A stretch of DNA of 64,000 bases from Pseudodesulfovibrio sp. zrk46. GTDB lineage: Bacteria > Desulfobacterota > Desulfovibrionia > Desulfovibrionales > Desulfovibrionaceae. The position numbers and the translations under genes are program-made. The stretch's first letter is position 1. Every line of letters starts with the position of its first letter. Below are positions 35,397 to 44,827 of the stretch, piece after piece. The stretch lies in the NCBI RefSeq assembly GCF_012516435.1, contig NZ_CP051216.1, positions 2,975,669 through 3,039,668 on the forward strand, given 5' to 3'. The notes under the pieces were generated by a model. The model worked only from the letters and a program-made list of their open reading frames with translations, ran no database searches and was not told the DNA's origin.

Positions 35397-36686
35397 ATGA
35401 AACTGCTCCTTTTAGCATTCTGTCTTGTGGGATTGACAGCCTGTATGAAGGACACCAGCGTCTTTCGTGGTACGGCCGAGGCCCCACCAGAAAAGGAACA
35501 GAAAGACCGAGTGATTGGGCTTTGTCAGCCAGGTATCACCAAAGGGCTGACGCTTCGTCCTGTTCGTGAGCCAGAGGTGTTGCCTGTCTGCGATCTCTTT
35601 TTCCCGTTGAATAATGACGAGGGGCGTCTTAATACGACTCGTCTCGATCTGAAGAGCCAGGGGCTTTCGTCTTGGACTGCATTGGAAAGTCCGGTACAGC
35701 GTAGCCTTGAGTATGCTTTGAATATGCCACAGGGGGAACCTGCATTGGCTCGGCCAGGTATGTCCATCACATGGGCACAGGTAGTTAAGAGTCTTTCTGA
35801 ATTCCTCGATCTATTGCCTCATCTGGATGAACATCCAGAGCTGCTCGCTAACCGCTTCGTTTGGTACGGCATGAATAAAAAGCCTCTGATGACTGGGTAT
35901 TATACTCCTGAAATTGAGGCTAGTTTAACTCGACAGCCAGGTTATGAGTTCCCCATTTATGGCGTTCCCGGCGATCTCCGATATGGTCGTGTGCGCGGTA
36001 TAAAGCGTTTTTATCGCGTGGAGAAGGGGAAAGTGAGATCGTACTACGAGCGTGGTGATGTTGATGTTCGTGGTGTGCTGGCTGGACGTGGTCTGGAGAT
36101 CGCTTGGGCTAAAGATCCCATTGATGTTTTTTATATGCAGGTTGAAGGAGCGGGGCGGTTGCGCCTTCCTGATGGCTCATCGCGAAATGTGCTGTACGGA
36201 GCCAAAAACGGACATGGCTTCCGTAGTCTTGGACGAATTCTTCATTCGAAAGGTCTCTTGCCTAAAGGGAAGCTTTCCAAGGAGCATGTTCGTCAGTATT
36301 TTTCCAAACATCCCGAAAAGATGTTTCAGTTGATGGCCGAGAATCGCAGCTATGTTTTTTTCCGTTTGGAAGACGCTCCCCCTGAAGGGACAATTGGAAA
36401 GCCGTTGACGCCGATGGTTTCGCTGGCTACAGACCGTAAGCTCCTGCCGCTTGGCAGCCTGCTCGCGTTTGAGGCAGAAATTCCTGAAGCTCAGAACGGC
36501 AGGCCTGTAGGCAAGCGCACTGTGGCAGGCATTGGCCTGGCACAGGATACCGGCACTGCTATTCGCGGGCCGCGACTCGACTATTACATAGGTGAAGGGA
36601 ATGAGGTGGAGCCCGTCGCCAATAATATAATGACCGAGGCCACCGTGTATCTCCTTATAAGCAAAGAAGCTCTTATCAATGGCTGA
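35397..36686 (+). CDS. mltA: Membrane-bound lytic murein transglycosylase A
   Basis: From the ATG at 35397 this is a 429-residue lipoprotein with signal MKLLLLAFCLVGLTAC (lipobox LTAC). The MltA domain includes MTGYYTPEIEASL, YGVPGDLRYGRVRG and DVFYMQVEGAGRL. The C-terminal 3D domain has SLATDRKLLPLGSLLAF and GIGLAQDTGTAIRGPRLDYY with the three conserved Asp residues. It cleaves the glycan strand to an anhydromuramic end. Longer in-frame starts are at 35328 and 35361; the chosen one gives the best lipoprotein signal. Confidence 0.92.
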   Translation: MKLLLLAFCLVGLTACMKDTSVFRGTAEAPPEKEQKDRVIGLCQPGITKGLTLRPVREPEVLPVCDLFFPLNNDEGRLNTTRLDLKSQGLSSWTALESPVQRSLEYALNMPQGEPALARPGMSITWAQVVKSLSEFLDLLPHLDEHPELLANRFVWYGMNKKPLMTGYYTPEIEASLTRQPGYEFPIYGVPGDLRYGRVRGIKRFYRVEKGKVRSYYERGDVDVRGVLAGRGLEIAWAKDPIDVFYMQVEGAGRLRLPDGSSRNVLYGAKNGHGFRSLGRILHSKGLLPKGKLSKEHVRQYFSKHPEKMFQLMAENRSYVFFRLEDAPPEGTIGKPLTPMVSLATDRKLLPLGSLLAFEAEIPEAQNGRPVGKRTVAGIGLAQDTGTAIRGPRLDYYIGEGNEVEPVANNIMTEATVYLLISKEALING

Positions 36687-37329
36687 TATTACATACGACA
36701 AGATCAAGGAAACGATTCAGGACGCTATTAATCATCAGATGCGTTCTGTGACTGACTGGCACTTTGGCAGTCCCGTGTATGACGATGAAGGTGAACCGGC
36801 AAACGATTTGGCTGGTGTGAGCGGCCTGCGCGAACTCATCGGGCGTCAGCATTGGACTAATTTCCAGCTGTGGCATGTTGAGGATCGAGCCCGTCTCAAG
36901 GATGTGGACGCCAATATTATTGCTCAGTGCAAGTATGAAATCGACCAGCTCAATCAAAAGCGTAATGACCTTATTGAGCGAGTTGATGAATGTCTCATTG
37001 GCATGCTTGCTCCTCTTCTGCCTGCTGATGCTGCCGAGCGCTATAACACAGAGACTGTTGGTGCAGCACTTGATCGTCTGTCCATTCAGGCTCTCAAGAT
37101 TTATCACATGAAAGAGCAGTGCCGCCGGAAGGATGTTGATCAGGCCCACATCGACCAGTGTGATGCCAAAGTCGTTACTTTGCAGCAGCAGCATGAAGAC
37201 CTCGGCCGAGCCATTCACGAACTCATCGATGAGTATGCCGAAGGCACCAAAAAGCCCAAGGTCTACTTTCAGTTCAAGATGTACAATGATCCCAGCCTGA
37301 ACCCCGAGCTGTATAAAAACAAGAAATAG
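36679..37329 (+). CDS. DUF4254 domain protein
   Basis: This 216-residue, soluble, helical protein fits the DUF4254 family, with LRELIGRQHWTNFQLWHVED and KRNDLIERVDECLI as typical segments. Function unknown. It overlaps mltA by eight bases and precedes gatB by 21, so it is in the same transcript. Confidence 0.8.
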   Translation: MADITYDKIKETIQDAINHQMRSVTDWHFGSPVYDDEGEPANDLAGVSGLRELIGRQHWTNFQLWHVEDRARLKDVDANIIAQCKYEIDQLNQKRNDLIERVDECLIGMLAPLLPADAAERYNTETVGAALDRLSIQALKIYHMKEQCRRKDVDQAHIDQCDAKVVTLQQQHEDLGRAIHELIDEYAEGTKKPKVYFQFKMYNDPSLNPELYKNKK

Positions 37330-37350
37330 TCAGGGAAGGAGAGTCCCCAC

Positions 37351-38784
37351 ATGTCACGGTACGAAACCGTTATCGGGCTAGAGGTTCACGCCCAGCTCAA
37401 GACCAAGACCAAGATTTTTTGCTCCTGTTCCACCCAGTTCGGAAACGAGCCAAATGAGAACGTATGCCCGGTTTGTTCCGGCATGCCCGGTGTACTGCCT
37501 GTACTTAACGAGAAAGTAGCAGAGTATGCCTCCAAGATGGGGTTGGCCACTAATTGTGTGGTAAACCTCAAGTCTGTCTTTGCGCGTAAAAATTATTTTT
37601 ACCCGGATTTGCCCAAGGGTTATCAGATTTCTCAATTCGAGCTTCCGATTTGCGAGCATGGTTATGTAGACATTGAGGTTGATGGCGAGAAGAAGCGCAT
37701 TGGGCTTACCCGAATTCATATGGAAGAAGATGCGGGCAAGAATATTCACTCCGCTGCTGATAATGCCAGCTTTGTGGACTTGAACCGCACTGGTACCCCC
37801 CTCATCGAAATCGTGTCCGAGCCGGACATCCGTTCTGCAGAAGAAGCCGTTGCCTACCTTAAGGAGCTTCGTTCTACATTGCTCTACCTTGGTATTTGTG
37901 ATGGCAACCTCGAAGAGGGTAGCTTCCGTTGCGACGCCAATATCTCTATTCGTCCTTGGGGACAGGAAGAGTTTGGTACTCGTACCGAGCTCAAGAATCT
38001 CAACTCCTTTAAGAATATTCTTAAAGCCATCGAATATGAAGTAGAGCGCCAGATTGATCTGGTGGAAGATGGTGAGAAAATTGTACAGGAGACACGTCTT
38101 TTCAATGCCGATAAGGGCACCACGCACTCCATGCGCGGAAAAGAAGAGGCGCACGACTACCGCTATTTCCCGGACCCAGACCTTGTTCCTCTTGTCCTTG
38201 AAGAAGGATGGATTGAGAAGTGGCGTTCCGAATTGCCCGAACTGCCAAGCGCCAAGCGTACCCGTTTTATGGATGAGTTCGCTATGGCCGATTACGACGC
38301 AGAGTTGTTGACTGGAGAACTGGCTGTCTCTGATTACTATGAAGCCGCAGTCAAAGCTTACGGCGGAGAAGCTAAAAAGGTTACCAACTGGGTTGTGGGA
38401 GAGTTGTTGCCATTCTGTAATGACACTGAATCTCAAGCATGCGATTGCAAGCTGTCTCCCGAGAAACTGGCTTCGCTGCTTAAGTTGGTAGACGACGGTA
38501 CTATCTCCGTGAAGATTGGTAAGGATATTTTCCGCGATCTTTGTGAATCAGGGGATGAACCCGCTGAGTACGTAAAGGCCAAGGGGCTCGTTCAGATGTC
38601 CGACACCGGAGAGCTGGAAGCCATGGTTGATCAGGTTTTGGCTGACAACCCCAGCGAAGTGGAAGCCTTTAAGGGCGGCAAGACCAAGCTCATGGGTTTC
38701 TTCATGGGGCAGGTTATGCGCCTTTCAAAAGGTCAGGCCAACCCCGGTATTGTTACCAAGCTGATCCAGGAAAAACTCTCATAA
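37351..38784 (+). CDS. gatB: Asp/Glu-tRNA amidotransferase subunit B
   Basis: This 477-residue GatB converts Glu-tRNA(Gln) and/or Asp-tRNA(Asn) to the amide together with GatA and GatC. Landmarks are [64 protein letters not shown] and KDYR-type [11 protein letters not shown]. The C-terminal YqeY-like domain is present. gatA and gatC are not adjacent. GGAAGGAGAG precedes the ATG. Confidence 0.97.
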   Translation: MSRYETVIGLEVHAQLKTKTKIFCSCSTQFGNEPNENVCPVCSGMPGVLPVLNEKVAEYASKMGLATNCVVNLKSVFARKNYFYPDLPKGYQISQFELPICEHGYVDIEVDGEKKRIGLTRIHMEEDAGKNIHSAADNASFVDLNRTGTPLIEIVSEPDIRSAEEAVAYLKELRSTLLYLGICDGNLEEGSFRCDANISIRPWGQEEFGTRTELKNLNSFKNILKAIEYEVERQIDLVEDGEKIVQETRLFNADKGTTHSMRGKEEAHDYRYFPDPDLVPLVLEEGWIEKWRSELPELPSAKRTRFMDEFAMADYDAELLTGELAVSDYYEAAVKAYGGEAKKVTNWVVGELLPFCNDTESQACDCKLSPEKLASLLKLVDDGTISVKIGKDIFRDLCESGDEPAEYVKAKGLVQMSDTGELEAMVDQVLADNPSEVEAFKGGKTKLMGFFMGQVMRLSKGQANPGIVTKLIQEKLS

Positions 38785-38799
38785 TCATAAGGAATTCCA

Positions 38800-39885
38800 A
38801 TGACCGAACATATTCAGTATTCTGCTGAGAAAGATGCTCTGATTCTTCTCGACCAGCGCTACCTCCCCAATCGTGAAGATTGGTTTGAGTGCAAGACCAC
38901 TGATGACATTTGTTTCGCACTGGTTGTCATGGTGGTGCGAGGAGCTCCCGCTATTGGCGTAACTGCTGCGTACGGCTGTTATCTCGCCGGCCGTGAAGTG
39001 CAGGGCATGGACGGCGATTGGAAAGATAATCTCGAAAAGAAGCTGGACCAGATTCACGATGCCCGTCCTACCGCAGTCAATCTGCGATGGGCTGTGCGCG
39101 AAATGCGTCGTATTTGGAAGGAAGCAGGTGACGTTTCTTTGGAAGAACTGCTGAATACTTGGCTGGAACGCGCCAAGCAGATTCATGTGGACGACATCAC
39201 CATGTGCGAGGCCATTGGTTACTATGGCAACGAGGTCATTGAGGATGGCGATACCATCATGACCCACTGTAATGCTGGTGCTTTGGCTACTGCCGGTTAC
39301 GGCACTGCCCTGGGGGTTGTTCGCGGAGCCATTGACTTCGGTAAGAAGAAGGTTTCCGTCATTGCCAATGAAACGCGTCCCTTCCTGCAGGGCGCACGTT
39401 TGACTGCGTACGAACTGCATAAGGATGGCATTCCGGTTAAAGTTGCTTGTGACAATGCCTGTGCATTGCTCATGAAGCGCGGTCTGGTGGACAAGGTCGT
39501 GGTTGGCGCAGACCGTATTACTGCTAATGGTGATGCAGTAAATAAAATCGGTACCTTTGGTGTGGCCGTGTTGGCTGAGCGTTTTGGTGTTCCATTCTAC
39601 GTGGCCGCACCGCAGTACACCATCGATACCGAGACTCCTACTGGTGACGATGTTCCCATCGAGGATCGTGATCCTAAGGAAGTCACACACATCGGTGACC
39701 ACCGCATCCCGCCCGAAGGCGTTGAGGTCTACAACCTCGCCTTTGATCCGACTCCTAATGAGCTGATCGCTGGTATCATTACCGAGCGCGGCATCTTGCG
39801 CCCGCCGTACTCCGAGTCCATCAAGGAACTGTTCGAGAAATATCCAAATGGATGCGAGGATGCCCAAGCCCTCAAAAAGTGGTAG
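38800..39885 (+). CDS. mtnA: S-methyl-5-thioribose-1-phosphate isomerase
   Basis: This 361-residue enzyme isomerises methylthioribose-1-phosphate to the ribulose form in methionine salvage. Landmarks are [18 protein letters not shown], the active-site Cys in [19 protein letters not shown], and [19 protein letters not shown] with the catalytic Asp. It follows gatB by 15 bases and ends at a terminator. No other salvage genes are adjacent. Confidence 0.95.
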   Translation: MTEHIQYSAEKDALILLDQRYLPNREDWFECKTTDDICFALVVMVVRGAPAIGVTAAYGCYLAGREVQGMDGDWKDNLEKKLDQIHDARPTAVNLRWAVREMRRIWKEAGDVSLEELLNTWLERAKQIHVDDITMCEAIGYYGNEVIEDGDTIMTHCNAGALATAGYGTALGVVRGAIDFGKKKVSVIANETRPFLQGARLTAYELHKDGIPVKVACDNACALLMKRGLVDKVVVGADRITANGDAVNKIGTFGVAVLAERFGVPFYVAAPQYTIDTETPTGDDVPIEDRDPKEVTHIGDHRIPPEGVEVYNLAFDPTPNELIAGIITERGILRPPYSESIKELFEKYPNGCEDAQALKKW

Positions 39886-39917
39886 GGTTGGACTCGACAT
39901 TTAATTCAAGGTAAGGT

Positions 39918-39953
39918 AATCCCGCGCTTCCTTGTTCGGAAGTGCGGGATTTT
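39918..39953 (+). terminator. Terminator after mtnA
   Basis: AATCCCGCGCTTCC pairs with GGAAGTGCGGGATT (one G-T pair) around TTGTTC, followed by TTT. Confidence 0.85.
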
Positions 39954-40130
39954 ACGTATTCTACTTTTGTAACGCATTTTGCTCTACATCGCCCCGTACA
40001 GAAGGTGCTGAATGGGGATGCAAGAGGACACTTCCCTTGCACGCCGGAGGCGAAGTCACATGATAACGCCGTTAAGCGGAATCCGCTTCTGACTTTTCTT
40101 TCGGTCATACAATTTTCTGGAGACAAAACT

Positions 40131-41630
40131 ATGCTGCCTATCGTTGCCCTTGTGGGCCGTCCCAATGTGGGTAAATCTACCCTGTTCAACCGTCTGCTCA
40201 GGAAGTCGCGGTCTATTACCCACGATATGCCAGGTGTGACGCGCGATCGTATTTATGGTGAATGCCAGATGGGCGACGTGCGGTTTGACCTCGTCGATAC
40301 CGGCGGCATGGTGCTGGAGTCAGAAGCCACTCCTGAACTGAGCAAGGACTTTGAAGATGAAATCTTCGAGCAGGCCCGCGAGGCCATCGAAGAGGCGAAT
40401 GCCATCATCTTTGTTGTCGACGGTAAAGAAGGTTTGACGCCGCTTGATCGTCAGGCTGCCGAGTACGTTCGCAGGAGCGATAAGCCCGTCATGATGCTGG
40501 TCAACAAGGTGGATGGTGATGAGTACGCCGCCGAAATGACTGCCGAGTTCCATGAACTGGGTATGGAATTGCTGCCTGTCTCAGCTGCTCATGGCTATAA
40601 CTTGCATGACGTTCGCGCTTCGGTGAAGAATTTCGTGGAAGAGTTGAATCTGCCCGAGGAGGAAGACGACGGTATCGAACGCGGCCTTAAGCTAACCATG
40701 CTCGGTCGTCCTAATGCAGGTAAGTCCTCCATCATCAATTCCATTATCGGAAAGGATCGTCTTATTGTTTCTGATGTTGCTGGAACAACACGCGATTCCA
40801 TTGATGTGACCTTTGAGAAGGGTAACAAACGGTATACTTTCGTTGATACCGCAGGAGTTCGTAAACGGGCCAATATTCAGGATCATCTGGAAAAGATCAG
40901 TGTCATTCGTGCCCTGAAAAACTCCAAGCGATCTGATGTTACTATTCTGACCATCGACATTACTCTTGGAGTAGGCCGACAGGACAAACGTCTTATTGAA
41001 TTTCTGGCCAAAGAAAAGACTCCCTTCATTGTGGTGGTGAACAAGGCTGATTTGGTGCCTAGAAAGGAAACCACTCAAGCCCTGGAAGCCTTCCGTCGCG
41101 AATTGCGCATCATTCCGCATGTCCCTATTGTCATGACTTCTGCTAAGAAAGGGCTCGGCATTGGCAAGTTGCTTCCTATGGCTGAGGCCATGCGTAAGGA
41201 ATGTGAAATTCGTGTTGGCACCGGACAGTTGAATCGTGCAATGGCTGCTGTCCTTGAGCGACAGCAACCGCCCGTGGTTAAGCGTCGTAGGCCAAAATTC
41301 TTTTACGTTACCCAAGCAGACGAGGAAATTCCTACGTTCGTCTTTTTCTGTAACGACCATACGATTGTAAAGCAGTCTTATGCTCGTTATCTGGAGAATC
41401 AGTTCCGGAAATTGCTTGGCATCAATTCTGCGCCTGTGAGCGTCGTCTTCCGATCCAGTCATGATAAAAAGGAGTGGCAGAAGAGTCGTGGTATCTCTGG
41501 TATTGGTAAACGCGGCCCTGGTCGTGAACGTATTGGTGGTGCAAAGACACGCCGTCACGAAACCAAGTACAAAGCTCTTAAGAGTCGCCGTAGGAAAGAG
41601 GCCGAAGCTGAAGAAAAAAAGAATAAATAG
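40131..41630 (+). CDS. der: Ribosome biogenesis GTPase Der
   Basis: From the ATG at 40131 (GGAG nine bases upstream) this is a 499-residue double-GTPase. The first P-loop is GRPNVGKS at 9-16, the second GRPNAGKS at 192-199. The G3 motifs DTGGM and DTAGV, and NKVD/NKAD, follow in each domain. The C-terminal KH-like domain is followed by a basic Arg/Lys tail. It functions in 50S assembly. The frame extends 189 bases upstream through a non-coding leader that I excluded. Confidence 0.96.
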   Translation: MLPIVALVGRPNVGKSTLFNRLLRKSRSITHDMPGVTRDRIYGECQMGDVRFDLVDTGGMVLESEATPELSKDFEDEIFEQAREAIEEANAIIFVVDGKEGLTPLDRQAAEYVRRSDKPVMMLVNKVDGDEYAAEMTAEFHELGMELLPVSAAHGYNLHDVRASVKNFVEELNLPEEEDDGIERGLKLTMLGRPNAGKSSIINSIIGKDRLIVSDVAGTTRDSIDVTFEKGNKRYTFVDTAGVRKRANIQDHLEKISVIRALKNSKRSDVTILTIDITLGVGRQDKRLIEFLAKEKTPFIVVVNKADLVPRKETTQALEAFRRELRIIPHVPIVMTSAKKGLGIGKLLPMAEAMRKECEIRVGTGQLNRAMAAVLERQQPPVVKRRRPKFFYVTQADEEIPTFVFFCNDHTIVKQSYARYLENQFRKLLGINSAPVSVVFRSSHDKKEWQKSRGISGIGKRGPGRERIGGAKTRRHETKYKALKSRRRKEAEAEEKKNK

Positions 41631-41716
41631 CTGCCTTACTTATTGACAAGAATCAGGTGAAAAGGGTAGGCCATTCTCTCTCGACGGGTGAGGGAATTCC
41701 GACCCCGACTATATAC

Positions 41717-41807
41717 GGAGAAGTGGCCGAGCTGGCTGAAGGCGCACGCCTGCTAAGCGTGTAATGGGGAAACTCATTCGGGGGTTCAAATCCCCCCTTC
41801 TCCGCCA
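41717..41807 (+). tRNA. tRNA-Ser (anticodon GCT)
   Basis: GGAGAAG pairs with CTTCTCC. The anticodon arm has CTGCTAA in the loop, giving GCT. There is a long variable arm, as in class II tRNAs, the T-loop is TTCAAAT, and CCA is encoded at the end. A TTGACA at 41643-41648 may be its -35 box. Confidence 0.97.
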
Positions 41808-41814
41808 TAGAAAA

Positions 41815-41845
41815 GGGCTTACAACGAATGTTGTAAGCCCTTTTT
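41815..41845 (+). terminator. Terminator after tRNA-Ser
   Basis: GGGCTTACAAC pairs perfectly with GTTGTAAGCCC around GAAT, followed by TTTTT. Confidence 0.95.
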
Positions 41846-41917
41846 CCTTTGTCCAAGGACAAGTGCCGTGGAAAAAATAACGGCGCTTTTTTGGGGCAAA
41901 AGGCGGTACGGCCTAGA

Positions 41918-41950
41918 GGCAGAGCTCTCTACTATAAGTAGACCTCTGCC
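41918..41950. other. Isolated hairpin in a gene-free stretch
   Basis: GGCAGAG pairs with CTCTGCC and inside it TCTACT pairs with AGTAGA around ATA. It lies between the tRNA-Ser terminator and the convergent kinase gene, in the 228-base gap 41846-42073 which otherwise shows nothing. It may terminate the kinase message, though it has no strong T-run. Confidence 0.4.
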
Positions 41951-42073
41951 TTTGTTCATTCCGTTGATTGGGTGCGATCCTGGTGCGCGTGGAGATTGTC
42001 TGGAATTGTGCGACTCCCAATCCTATCTTCCTTGCTACATCATTTTCGATTGTGGTTTCGATAGCTATAGTAT

Positions 42074-44566
42074 CTAGCTTTGGTCGGTTTCATCTTTCAG
42101 AGATTTCGCAACTGCCTCGGAGAGCTCTGCCATAGAGAAAGGTTTCATCAGGATGTCTCGGATGCCGTGTTCACCTTTTTTGATATTCTTTAATGAAGCC
42201 GAGAATCCAGTGCACAGGATGATGGGAAGGTCCGGGCGCATGACGTGTACAGCCTTTGCAAGTCGATCTCCTGTAAGGTGGGGCATGGTTTGGTCTGTGA
42301 TGATAAGGTCAAAATCCTGCGGCGCGCGACGGAAGATATCTACCGCATCCAGACTGTCGCTGACGCCAGTGACTGTGTAGCCTAGATTGTTGAGCATCTG
42401 TTCGCCTACTTGAACCATATCTATTTCATCGTCCACCAATAGAATGCGGCCTTGTCCGGTGATCATTTTGGAAGCCGTCACGGTTTGGACTTGCGGTTTG
42501 CCTAGAGCTTCGGGGAGAAGAATCGTGAAGGTGGTGCCTTTGTCTGAGCTGGTAACGGTTATCTCTCCGTTCAGACTACCCACTATACCGTGGACCATGG
42601 ATAATCCCATACCTGTGCCCTTGCCTTGTGGCTTAGTTGTGAAGAATGGGTCGAATATACGGCTCATGACGTCTTCGGGGATGCCGTTACCTGTGTCGAT
42701 CACGCGCAGGCGAAGATATGTTCCCGCCTTCAGATTAGAGCTGACTGTCAGACCGTCCTGTTCCATAGTCATGCGGTCTAGCGTGATACTAAGCGTTCCG
42801 CCTTCGTCTTGCATGGCGTACGCTGCGTTGGTGCCAAGGTTGGTAATGACCTGATGTATTTGGGTGGGATCTCCCATTACAGATGCTTCCTCAGTACCGA
42901 GGGTCAGACGAACGTCGATGGTGGACGGTAGGGACGTCTTCAGGAAATTAACGACTTCACGCATAAGCGGGGGCAGGGAAATGAGACGTTTTTCCGGCTC
43001 CTTCCTGCGGGAGAATATCAGAATTTGATGCACCATCTCTTTGGCGCGGGAGGCCGCATTCAAGATGTTTTTCAGATTAACGTGAGCTCGGCTTTCCAAC
43101 TCAACCGAGGGTAGGGCGAGTTCAGCGTATCCTTGTATCGCGCCAATAATATTATTGAAATCATGGGCGATGCCACCAGCTAGCGTGCCAAGCTCCTCCA
43201 GCTTCTGGCTTTGGCGTAACTGCTTTTCCATTTGGTTTCGTTCGGTCACGTCACGTGCCACTTCCACGTATCCTGTGAGCTCACCCGCCGAGTTATGGAG
43301 CGGGGAAACAATCAGGTCCACCTCAAAAAGGGTGTTGTCCTTGCGGCTGTATATAGTGTGTCCTTCCCATACGTCTCCGCGGGTCAGTGTTTCCCATATC
43401 TCATGGAAAAATTCCGGGCTGTGCTTATCGCTTCGAATGATCTCAATGTGCCGTCCCTTGAGTTCATCCAGTACATAGCCGGTCATTTTGGCGAACGAGG
43501 GGTTGATGTACTCCACCATGCCTTGGGTATCGAGGATGAAGATGCCGTCCTGTGCCTGTTCAATGGCCGCCAGCAGGCGCATACGGGCTTCCAGCTCTTG
43601 TCTGAGTTCCAAAGTACGTTCGTTGACGCGACGGTGTAGGGTGCGATTCCAGTATATGATGGAGATAATGAACAGGATTATCAGTAAAATTCCGCCGCCT
43701 AGATAACCCCAGAATTGTTTGTTGTGGAGGAGGAAGGAAATGTAATGTTGATCAAGGGTCACCCATTTGCGGTAGATTGCGTTGTGCTCATTCTCCGTAA
43801 TGGAATCCACTCCTTTCTGCAGGATGGAGTTGAGAATGGGCCAGTCTGAGCGGGAAGCGATGCGGCTGTATATTTTATAGTTGGTGTGTCCGGCAACGCG
43901 TAGGTTGGTGATGCCTTTTTCTTCGATGAAATAACTGGCCTGCGGAAGAGAGATGATGGTTGCATCAATCTCGTCAAAGGAAACATGTAACAGGGCTGCC
44001 AGATAGTTGTAGACTGGTTGAATATGGATTTTGGGGTAATATTTTCGCACATAGTCAATGACAGCATAGCTTTTGGGCAGAGCCAGATCCATGTCTGACA
44101 TATCTTCCAACCGCAGGAACTCCTTCTGGTTCTTATTGACCAGAATGACAGTGGGCATTTCCAGGTAGGGACGGGAAAAGAGCATGTAGTCAATGTCTGC
44201 GGGGTTGGCCCGGAATGAGGCAATGACATCCAACTTTCTATCCTCAGCCATCTTGAGGAGCTTTTTCAGGTTGGTGGATTCCTGGACTTCGAACCGGATG
44301 CCAAGGCGGTCTTCGAGCAGGGCCATGTAATCAGCCACCATGCCCATGTATTCGGCCTTCTCACCGAAATACTCCAAGGGGCGTGTGGAAGGAGTCGCGC
44401 CCAGACGGATTACTCTGTGCTGGGCCAGCCATGCCTTCTCCTCGGACGTCAACTTCAGGTCTGTACGGGGCGCATAGAAGTACCACGCGGCGGTCAGCAC
44501 CAAGAGGATTGTGGCGACAGCGGTTATTAGGAGGTGTTTGGGCTCTTTGGTAAATATGTTTATCAT
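42074..44566 (-). CDS. Hybrid sensor histidine kinase with periplasmic SBP_bac_3 sensor
   Basis: From the ATG whose first base is 44566 this is an 830-residue kinase. TM1 is at 11-31. A family-3 solute-binding sensor domain occupies about 45-275 in the periplasm and TM2 lies at about 285-306. A PAS domain spans about 330-445. HisKA has phospho-His H468 in GGIAHDFNN, and the HATPase has N578, DTGNGIP and TGMGLSMV. A receiver domain follows, with D758 in IITDQTMP, D712/D713 and K808. Ligand type is inferred: SBP_bac_3 domains often bind amino or organic acids. The gene is divergent from the NtrC-like regulator. Confidence 0.9.
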   Translation of the reverse strand: MINIFTKEPKHLLITAVATILLVLTAAWYFYAPRTDLKLTSEEKAWLAQHRVIRLGATPSTRPLEYFGEKAEYMGMVADYMALLEDRLGIRFEVQESTNLKKLLKMAEDRKLDVIASFRANPADIDYMLFSRPYLEMPTVILVNKNQKEFLRLEDMSDMDLALPKSYAVIDYVRKYYPKIHIQPVYNYLAALLHVSFDEIDATIISLPQASYFIEEKGITNLRVAGHTNYKIYSRIASRSDWPILNSILQKGVDSITENEHNAIYRKWVTLDQHYISFLLHNKQFWGYLGGGILLIILFIISIIYWNRTLHRRVNERTLELRQELEARMRLLAAIEQAQDGIFILDTQGMVEYINPSFAKMTGYVLDELKGRHIEIIRSDKHSPEFFHEIWETLTRGDVWEGHTIYSRKDNTLFEVDLIVSPLHNSAGELTGYVEVARDVTERNQMEKQLRQSQKLEELGTLAGGIAHDFNNIIGAIQGYAELALPSVELESRAHVNLKNILNAASRAKEMVHQILIFSRRKEPEKRLISLPPLMREVVNFLKTSLPSTIDVRLTLGTEEASVMGDPTQIHQVITNLGTNAAYAMQDEGGTLSITLDRMTMEQDGLTVSSNLKAGTYLRLRVIDTGNGIPEDVMSRIFDPFFTTKPQGKGTGMGLSMVHGIVGSLNGEITVTSSDKGTTFTILLPEALGKPQVQTVTASKMITGQGRILLVDDEIDMVQVGEQMLNNLGYTVTGVSDSLDAVDIFRRAPQDFDLIITDQTMPHLTGDRLAKAVHVMRPDLPIILCTGFSASLKNIKKGEHGIRDILMKPFSMAELSEAVAKSLKDETDQS

Positions 44567-44827
44567 GGTTTGTATCCGGCTTAACCTTGGCTGGGAATTG
44601 AGTCCATGAGATATTGCAGGAAGTCTGCCATCTTTAACACCCGCATGGAAGCTGGAGGTTCTAATAGAGCGCCATGTGTGATTTTGCAAATCGAACAGAA
44701 ATAACTGTATTAGTTTGTATTATTGATTCAAACAGCAGTTGGCGATGTACCTAGCTCGACAATTTTAGTATAAAAGGCCATAAGGGCGCCGCTTGCAGGG
44801 CGCATACAAGACGCCGCGGGAGGAAGC

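Noticed and set aside
38785..39900. Minus-strand frame opposite mtnA
   Set aside because: Shadow of mtnA; no start signal or family match.
39942..40130. 63-codon N-terminal extension of der
   Set aside because: It includes the mtnA terminator region and has no Der-like sequence; the ATG at 40131 begins with the P-loop strand expected for Der.
41653..41862. Minus-strand open frame of 69 codons across tRNA-Ser
   Set aside because: It reads the complement of the tRNA gene and gives the well-known false GGFEPPNEFPHYTLSRRAP-type peptide; not a protein gene.
41868..42077. Plus-strand 69-codon frame after tRNA-Ser
   Set aside because: GTG start with no ribosome site, no known motif, and it crosses a strong hairpin; probably non-coding.
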